From Podarcis raffonei (Eukaryota; Chordata; Lepidosauria; Squamata; Lacertidae), in assembly GCF_027172205.1 (NCBI RefSeq), contig NC_070616.1:15614001-15678000 (forward strand): a stretch of DNA of 64,000 bases. Direction: 5' to 3'. The notes beneath the pieces were generated by a model, which worked only from the letters and a program-made list of their open reading frames with translations, made no database searches and was not told the DNA's origin. The translations under genes were made by a program, and so were the position numbers. Every line of letters begins with the position of its first letter. Within the stretch, counting starts at the first letter, position 1. This document shows positions 57,545 to 64,000 of the stretch, piece after piece.

Positions 57545-58930
57545 CTGCACAGAAAGCATCAGAAGCAGAACAGGAGTTATGTTGACTATTGCTTCATGCT
57601 GTTAGGAGAAGGAATTCTGACAGATGCATCTTTTCCTGCAGTGAAACTAGACTATGAGCTATGAGGATATACTCAAGTGTATGAAGATTAAAGTACAATC
57701 CTCAGTAGAAACCCATGGACGATAATTCCATTTGCAGTGGGGGGTTGCAGTTGGGAGGCAGGATTTGGCACAAAGGCCAGGTAGGGATTGGAGGCCAGAT
57801 GCAAGGACTTGCACTTTGCGAGATCAGGATGAGGGCAGCAACTGCTGGCCCAGTGGCTAACCAGCCAAGTTCATCAGGGATAGCATTCAGGAAAGAGCTT
57901 CACTTATTTTCTACCCAAGACAGTCAGAACTGCATTCTTGTCTGTATGCTGCCACCCCCCGCTCTCCCTAACGCTAGCTCAAGCATCTCATAGGTGTCTG
58001 AGGAAAGACCTTTGTCCAAGGAAGTGGTCCAACAATTGTAGCAGGAGTTGAAACTCCACAGCCAAAAAGGGAGATGGAGGGGGGCTATTCTGAATGGCCA
58101 AGGGATACCTGGGCTTGAAGGACAGCAGCAGCAGCAGCACCCTGAATCAGATGGAAATACTCAAATGCAATGGAAGGGCTGGTTGTCTGGTGAGGTTTTC
58201 ACTTAGGGAGAAATCAATATAATCATCTATATTTATATCGGGTACCTTTCATAGTTTTGTGATCCAGTTATCCTACTACCTCCCCAGCTAGTTTCAGGCT
58301 TCTTCATCAGCCACCCCCCAAAAAAACTTCTTCCCTGCCATCAACCTACCAGTGAAAAGAGCTCCCTCACCAAGCCTGGCTGAGCAAGCCACTCCCTCCT
58401 TATTTAGCTGTGGGATGACGATATCCTTTCCAAATGAAAATCAGTTTCCTTTCACTGTCAGCTGAACAATGGTGCAAGGACCCCCTCTGCTGTACCACTC
58501 GGGAACAGCAACCCAGTGCTTGGAAAAACACAATTTCAACACAAGGGGAGTTGCTGAGCTGGACCAACCACAGCTCAGGGTGGTTGCCCTCCTCTCCTAA
58601 CTTGCTTCAAAGGGAATTGCAAGAAGGAATGGTGAATGGAAAGAATATGGGGAGAAGAAGGGGGCGGGTTTCTTCCCTTCCCACAGCCTACTAAAAACTC
58701 ACCTTTTACTAGAAGACTTTCCCTGACCCACCACCTTCAACCCACCTGCAATTTCAGTGAAACCTACCCATATGTATTCAAAGAATAACATGTTAAGAGT
58801 TTGAAGCGAATCAAAGGGTCATCTATCCCAAACCCCTGCAATGCAGTAATAACATTCACCAAATGCTACTCTCTCCTCTCTTGGCCTTCTAAATAACCCC
58901 ACACAATGGTTGCTTACTTTTACAACTCAA
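57545..58930. other. Intergenic DNA, no gene recognised
   Basis: Contains a (CAG)n of five units near 58124 and a short CR1 end at 58795-58860. Nothing else supported. Confidence 0.4.
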
Positions 58931-58942
58931 CACCAATCAAAG

Positions 58943-59274
58943 GATGGCACTGTGGTCTAAACCACAGAGCCTAGGGCTTGCCGATTGGAAGGTTGGTGGT
59001 TCAAATCCCCGCAATGGGGTGAGCTCCCGTTGCTCGGTCCCTGCTCCTGCCTACCTAGCAGTTCGAAAGCACCTCAAAATGCAAGTAGATAAATAGGTAC
59101 CGCTCCGGCGGGAAACTAAATGCATTTCTGTGCACTACTCTGGTTCGCCAGAAGCTGCTTGGTCATGCTGGCCACATGACTCAGAAGCTGTATGCTGGCT
59201 CTCTTGGCCAGTAAAGCGCCACAACCCCAGAGTCATCTGCAACTGGGCCTAATGGTAAGGGGCCCCTTTACCTT
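58943..59274 (+). repeat. Sauria SINE, somewhat diverged
   Basis: The head is GATGGCACTGTGGTCTAAACC, box B is GGTTCAAATCC, and the tail is CCCCTTTACCTT. The exact 11-bp duplication ACCAATCAAAG is at 58932-58942 and 59275-59285. Confidence 0.9.
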
Positions 59275-59976
59275 ACCAATCAAAGAGGGGACCAGGCAGC
59301 TGTGTTTCCAAAAGCATCTAAGTGCTTCACTTTAAGACTTGGAAGGACAAGGAGACAGTTCCTAAATGTTTCTGTGTGTCTTTATACAGCATATTAAAAT
59401 AAATATCATTCACATGATTGGTTTGAATCCTTTGGATATACAGATCAAAACACCGTGGCCACGTCATTACATTCCAAACTGCAAGAGTGAATCCTACAGC
59501 AGTTTACCCCATAAAAGAGAATGCATTTCCTCCAACACTATTAGAAGCCACCACAAAGTCTCCAAATGAGAACTTTCTTCTCTTCAGATGCATCCTTTAT
59601 CAAAACAAAGAGGTTTGTTAAGTGCCCAAGTTGTGGAGCAGCTTTTTTGGGCCCAAGTGCAGGGGACACCCCAATGAGTCAGCAGAATCTCTATGAAAGA
59701 AAGGAAAGGTAGACCTGAAATCCCTCCCTCCCCCACCCACCCAGAGGAAGGGAGAATTTCAAGCTACAGAGATGACACCTGCTAACTGAAGCACCATGCC
59801 CAATACATTTACATACATAAATACCATCTACTTCTTACAGTACAATTAGGTGTGGGAAATTAAACCCACTTGCACTTTGATCCAAATAAAACAGCTGAGG
59901 CAACCAATTCCATGCCAACAATAATTGGATGATAGGGGTATGATTTCTAAGGCAAAGTAAAGCACGTTTTAAAGGT

Positions 59977-59982
59977 TTTATT
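59977..59982 (-). terminator. DNAJC30: Poly(A) signal of DNAJC30
   Basis: AATAAA on the minus strand (TTTATT on plus) lies 329 nt beyond the DNAJC30 stop codon. It is the first canonical hexamer in the sense direction. Confidence 0.55.
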
Positions 59983-60310
59983 ATCATTGGAACTGGCATC
60001 TGGAGTCTTGCTCCCCAGCACTGTGTAGGGAGGGGTTGGTTGGCAAGACTCCAAATCCTTCTGAGATTGTTTGTTGTGTTCTCTGGGTGATTACAGTGAG
60101 GCATGTAGGAAAGCAGAGATCCCTCCAAGCTTGGCCCTGGTGGGAGCCCGCATCAGCCTTCATGAGGGACGCTTTGTGTACCCCTTGAAGCCAGAGCCTT
60201 TGGGGAGGACATGCTTCTCCTAGCCGGTTCTGCCTGCTCCAGGAGGAAGTCCCCCAGGAGTGGCAAGCCCAAAGTAACACCTGGCCATGCCAGCTTCTCC
60301 TCCTCCTTGC

Positions 60311-60976
60311 TCACTTGAAGCTGACCAGGAGGATCAGAGTTGACAAGAAAGTGATGGCGACCAGCAACTCCTGCAGGTGCTCCCGTCGCCACATGTTTTC
60401 CATCTCGGCCTTGCGCTTCTGCATCTCCCGTCGCTTTTCGCGGATGAAGCGCTCGCGCTCCAGCTGCTCCCCATAGTGGGCCTGGTAGAACTTGTCAAAG
60501 TCGAATATGGGCTTGTTCTGGGGCCACGTGGAGGCAAAGGGCTGCGTCCTTGTGGCTGAAGCGGTGGTGGTGGTCGACCCTGCTGTCTTGCCCGAGGGCT
60601 TCCCGGCAGTGCGCAGGTCCTCCCTGCTGAGCAGGCCGCGGTCGTACTTCCTTCGGAGGGCGACGCTGCCCAGCACCAGGTAGGCCTCGTTGACGAGGGT
60701 GAAGCGTCGCGCCGCCTCCTCGCTGCCGGCGTTGCGGTCCGGGTGGTACAGAAAAGACTGCTTGTAGTATGCCGTCTTGATCTGCGCCTGCGTGGCCCCC
60801 GAGGAGACCCCCAGCAGGTCGTACAAGTCCTGCGGACTGGAGCCTGGCCGGCCTGTGCCGCCCCCGGATTCGGTCCCCGAAAGGCCCGCCGTCTGGGGCG
60901 GGCGGGAGAGCACCGCCCGGGGCGCCCACAGCAGTGGGGCCGCCGTCCCCTTGTTCAGACCCCTTAACAAGGCCAT
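60311..60976 (-). CDS. DNAJC30: DNAJC30, mitochondrial J-domain protein (221 aa, single exon)
   Basis: DNAJC30 is a mitochondrial inner-membrane J-protein that supports complex I subunit turnover and ATP synthase; human defects cause recessive Leber optic neuropathy. The frame is intact, 221 residues against 226 in human, and intronless as in human. Residues 1-45 are Arg/Ala-rich without acidic residues until late, as for a mitochondrial targeting sequence. The J domain starts LYDLLGV (Y52 corresponds to human Y51) and carries YHPDRN with HPD at 78-80 and [11 protein letters not shown]. The conserved [20 protein letters not shown] segment follows, then a basic helix and a C-terminal membrane segment ([14 protein letters not shown]). 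A C-terminal single-pass anchor is also present in human. Its position after VPS37D and its minus strand match human 7q11.23. Confidence 0.97.
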   Translation of the reverse strand: MALLRGLNKGTAAPLLWAPRAVLSRPPQTAGLSGTESGGGTGRPGSSPQDLYDLLGVSSGATQAQIKTAYYKQSFLYHPDRNAGSEEAARRFTLVNEAYLVLGSVALRRKYDRGLLSREDLRTAGKPSGKTAGSTTTTASATRTQPFASTWPQNKPIFDFDKFYQAHYGEQLERERFIREKRREMQKRKAEMENMWRREHLQELLVAITFLSTLILLVSFK

Positions 60977-60991
60977 GTGATGCCGCCGGCT

Positions 60992-61036
60992 TCAGCGGCC
61001 CAACCAGGCCGCCCTTCCACGACTGACCTCCGCCAT
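60992..61036 (-). other. Upstream ORF of DNAJC30 (14 codons) on a YY1 motif
   Basis: The minus strand reads CCAAGATGGCGGAGGTC: a YY1-type AAGATGGCGG motif whose ATG opens a 14-codon frame (MAEVSRGRAAWLGR, then TGA). It ends 15 nt before, and in the same frame as, the DNAJC30 ATG. YY1 motifs of this orientation typically sit just downstream of a start site, so the uORF is probably in the mRNA. Confidence 0.5.
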
Positions 61037-61400
61037 CTTGGCTCGCTTCCGAGGTAAGGAGCCGGCCGGCTAGTGACGTCACAGGGCCAGGACCCAATTG
61101 GGAGGCAGTTCCTTGCTGGGAAACGGGGACGGCCGTGGTTGCTGCTGGGCGGGATGCAGACGGACGCGTTACTCTGCCAATAGCAGGAAAGAACGCATCA
61201 CGGGCGAGGGCGGGCAAATGGCGTCATAAGACGGCGCATTTGCCCGCACAGCTGGTCGATGGAAGAGGAGGAGCGCGCAGAGTGATGGCGTTCTGGCACT
61301 CGATTGGAGGGATGCGTGGCTCGGCTATTCGCCAATGGGAAGAGGTGCAGGGGGGGCAGTGAGTGTTATTGGAGGGCTGTGGCGGAGGGAGAGGAAGCGG
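61037..61400 (-). promoter_or_regulatory. DNAJC30: DNAJC30 promoter with CRE and five CCAAT boxes
   Basis: The CpG-rich block contains TGACGTCA at 61074-61081 and five CCAAT motifs: 61094 (+, within the palindrome CCAATTGG), 61177 (+), 61303 (-), 61332 (+) and 61368 (-). In human this promoter is shared with BUD23. A plus-strand donor-like CCGAG|GTAAGG at 61053 could end a divergent untranslated exon, but no BUD23 coding exon is recognisable to its right in the window. Confidence 0.6.
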
Positions 61401-61570
61401 GGCTACACTGCAGAGCTGTTGTAAGCTCCTCTCAGCCCACACCATAGTGGGAAACGCACTGGACTACACTGCGGGGCTCTTAGAAACCATCTTCTTTCCA
61501 AGCATCAGCCCCCATATCTTCCTGAGAATATCGTAGCTGCACTGGACTGCTCTGCAGGGGTGTTGTAAAT
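61401..61570 (+). repeat. Degenerate tandem repeat beside the DNAJC30 promoter
   Basis: Three units around CTACACTGCAGAGCTGTTGT (61401), ACTACACTGCGGGGCTCTTA (61463) and GACTGCTCTGCAGGGGTGTT (61546). The same word recurs at 63535, 63599 and 63970. Confidence 0.5.
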
Positions 61571-61574
61571 TCAG

Positions 61575-62600
61575 GTCAGAAGTGATCTGGTTATGGATAA
61601 ATTCTCTCACAAACTCCAAGTTTCAAACAAAACATTTTCAAAGTTATGGTTCTCCCTCTTCTTTCTCCCTCAGTCCTGAAGCCATTTTGACTCTCCCAGT
61701 GACCTCAAATATTCCTACAGTAAGGGAGGCAAATGGGGAAAGCTTTCCCATTGTCTTTTCACTTACAGATGCTGCAAATCCTGTCTTAAGGGCATACTTG
61801 TGTATGAACAGGGTGAGCCTGTGACCTGGATTCAGGAACTAAAGTATTTGCTGTAGTGGCAAGTTCCCTGGGCTCTAGTTGGATCATCAAAGAAAAGGCC
61901 AAGATAATGAAGTAAAATAGCAGCCAGGAGGCCTGATCCTTATTGTTTCAACAAGACTTCAAACTATAACATAAAGGAAACAGAGAGAAGCCCCAAACAA
62001 AGGTGCTTCTCCTTTTAAAAGTTCCCCATAGTTACCCACAACACCCTTGGAAAAACATCATGCACTTGTCATAAATCAGGTGTAGCATCTGAACTGAAAC
62101 TTGAGTGTCAGACCTGCCCTGTCAGTCAAACTTACTCTACATTCCTGTATCTGAAGAAGTGTGCATGCACACGAAAGCTCATACCAAGAACTAACTTAGT
62201 TGGTCTTTAAGGTGCTACTGGAAGGAAAAAAATTTTTTGTTTCTACATTCCTGTTTCAGGTACAACAAAGAAAGTATTTACATCTTCCTATTTTCTCCCA
62301 GTTGAGTCAAGTACACCCCTTTGTTTTTACTGAGACCCCAATCCACTGAAGCAGGATAGTCATTGTCTTTGCAATGACTTCCAGTCTGGCACTCTGGAGC
62401 AGGTAGTGTTGTCCTATGCTTATGGCTGACCTTACCCATAGATCAAGCCCCTCCTCTGGTAGGCCTCCCTCCTCTGAGCAAGACAATGTTGAAATTGTGA
62501 GCATTAATTTTATATGAATTTCTAAACGTAAATGTTTAGAAAAAGTCTAAAAGCTAAACTAGACACACTAATAACAAGCGGAGTTTCTCTGCAACCCCAG
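61575..62600. other. DNA right of the DNAJC30 promoter
   Basis: 62140-62250 is a sauropsid interspersed repeat (CTGAAGAAGTGTGCATGCAC, GGTCTTTAAGGTGCTACTGG) of family I cannot name. No BUD23 exon is recognisable. Confidence 0.45.
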
Positions 62601-62608
62601 CTGAGCCC

Positions 62609-63249
62609 TTGTTAGGGGGTGCTATTGTATAAGCATATCAAAGTTGCTGTCAAAATGGACTCTTCTGATTGGTTGCCGGTTTGACAGCTATTTGAATGAT
62701 AGTTCTTGATTGGCTTGGCGTCTTGCGGATGGGGAATAATGAATGAGTATGGCAGCTGGTCTACCCTTATCTATGAGCACACCCTGGATGTGAAGGGGAA
62801 GGAAATGAAGGGAGCAGACCAGTAGAAGTCTGGTGACCCCCGCCATGGGAACAGGTGTGTGCCCCCCCATTCTGATTCCGGTAACATTACCATCACAAAA
62901 GAATGGCCAAGCTGCCCAGGTAATGGAATCAGTAACCACCATCAGGTATCCTGGCAGACAGGATTTCTGCTGTAGACTGCCTCCTATGATGTATGTGTGA
63001 TGCTTTTAGGGTGGTCTTTGGCTAAGGGGTTGGGCAATGTCAAAAGTCTTTAAAGGTTCCTGCACACTTTGTTCTGGGTCTCTCCCTCCTTGCATGGAGG
63101 GAAGGGAACTCTATTGCAACAGAAAATAAAGATATGCTTGCTTTCCACTGGATCCTGCCTCCATCCATTCTTCTCTGACCAATCATGGACTTAGGGGGCT
63201 CAGAGTCCCATGGGAGCTGGTCAGCAAAAGCCAAACCCCAGTCCTTACA
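62609..63249 (+). mobile_element. Possible LTR fossil
   Basis: A TG...CA bounded stretch (TGTTAGGGGG to CCTTACA) with upstream CCAAT-type boxes (TTGATTGGC, CTGATTGG), AATAAA near 63126 and a plausible U5-like end. No duplication or internal region is seen, so the call is weak. Confidence 0.3.
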
Positions 63250-63664
63250 TCAATCTATACTTCATTGTTGGCGCAAGCTACTCTCTCTCTGCCTCAGTCT
63301 CACCTCCCACCCTGCACCATTAACCACAGACTGGGGGTGCTTCCAGACACCAGCTTGACACTGCAAACAAGTCATTGGAAACAACTAGTTTATGTTTACT
63401 TGCTGGATTTCCCCTGGAAAGGATGAATCCAGATTAAATGGGGATGCATGTGATTTATACAGACTGGCATTTTGATGCTGATATTGTATGTGTGAGGAGC
63501 ACCAATACCACTGTAAAGTCCCACCTGGAAGCACCCTACTTTGCAGGGCTGTTGTCAGCCACCATGCACTGCCACAAAATGGAATAACAGCAGCAGTCTA
63601 CATTGCAGGGATGTTGTAAATGGGTCCCTGCCAGAACACCCTGCCATATCCGTATAATATAGAG

Positions 63665-63954
63665 CACTGGTTCCAAAAGCGGACAGCTAGAAATGAAAAT
63701 TACTTTGAAAAGTTGGTATCACTGGATCCACTTCATCAATTTTGTTGAATTAATTGAACTAAAGACTTTTAATTTGATTTTGAAAAAAATGTGCAATTAA
63801 TTGTTACTCATTTGAATTTTACTGTGTTATTACATTCCTTAGTAGGCCATGCAAACTGCTATTCTGAATAATGCTTTTTATAGGGTAGGGAGCCCTGGGA
63901 ATGAGTTTTTGGAACAATGGGGGCAGTAACCCCCAAAAAGTTTGGGAACCACTG
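63665..63954 (+). mobile_element. hAT-type element (290 bp)
   Basis: Ends CACTGGTTCC and GGGAACCACTG. The exact 8-bp duplication ATATAGAG is at 63657-63664 and 63955-63962. The interior (GTTGAATTAATTGAAC, ATGTGCAATTAATTGTTAC) matches the copy at 25098-25388. Confidence 0.85.
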
Positions 63955-64000
63955 ATATAGAGACTGGATTAAACTGCAGGGTTGTTGCAGGTTACTCTCC

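Noticed and set aside
60495-61217. 240-residue minus-strand frame overlapping DNAJC30 in another register
   Set aside because: It is a shadow of the DNAJC30 exon and its GC-rich leader; the J-domain frame is the real one.
61135-61362. BUD23 first exon on the plus strand
   Set aside because: The 75-residue frame (MVAAGRDADGR...) shares nothing with the BUD23 N-terminus and lies over CCAAT boxes.
1-64000. CRISPR arrays, bacterial operons or replication origins
   Set aside because: All signals are vertebrate: spliced genes, CpG islands and retroposons. The direct repeats seen are microsatellites, minisatellites or transposons.

Overview
The window is nuclear DNA from a squamate reptile, most likely a lizard. 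The evidence is the repeat set: five Sauria-type SINEs with ACCTTT tails and intact target-site duplications, a BovB LINE 3' end, CR1 and L2 LINE fragments, MIR-like CORE-SINEs, and tRNA-Lys and tRNA-Ala headed SINEs. Genes are sparse, spliced and surrounded by interspersed repeats.

Three host genes can be supported. (1) Positions 988-34972, minus strand: the 5' part of SEPTIN4. It has a very long first coding exon (32042-34972) resembling the gene annotated in human as C17orf47. A 45-nt exon, an 8-nt microexon, a 162-nt exon and a 327-nt exon follow. The 327-nt exon ends with the septin-4 motif RPRSPWGRLDPYESDE just before the GTPase domain, which lies off the left edge. A CpG-island promoter near 13.5 kb supplies an alternative short start. 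(2) Positions 39436-48190, plus strand: VPS37D, an ESCRT-I subunit, in four coding exons that join in frame to 293 residues. (3) Positions 60311-60976, minus strand: DNAJC30, a single-exon mitochondrial J-protein of 221 residues, with a CpG/CCAAT-rich promoter to its right.

Human VPS37D and DNAJC30 are neighbours on 7q11.23 (Williams-Beuren region), while SEPTIN4 with C17orf47 is on 17q22. Chicken chromosome 19 carries both segments, so the window appears to keep the sauropsid arrangement across what is a synteny break in human. BUD23, next to DNAJC30 in human, is not recognisable in the last 3 kb.

The most notable biology is in SEPTIN4. The long exon can either read through to a stop codon that overlaps its own AATAAA signal (stand-alone 976-aa protein) or splice at an internal donor into the septin body. 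The reading frame of the fused form depends on the 8-nt microexon, which has an AG-free tract of about 118 nt upstream of its acceptor. The rest of the window is introns and intergenic DNA filled with nested transposons. Several carry exact target-site duplications, and these give a local order of insertion.
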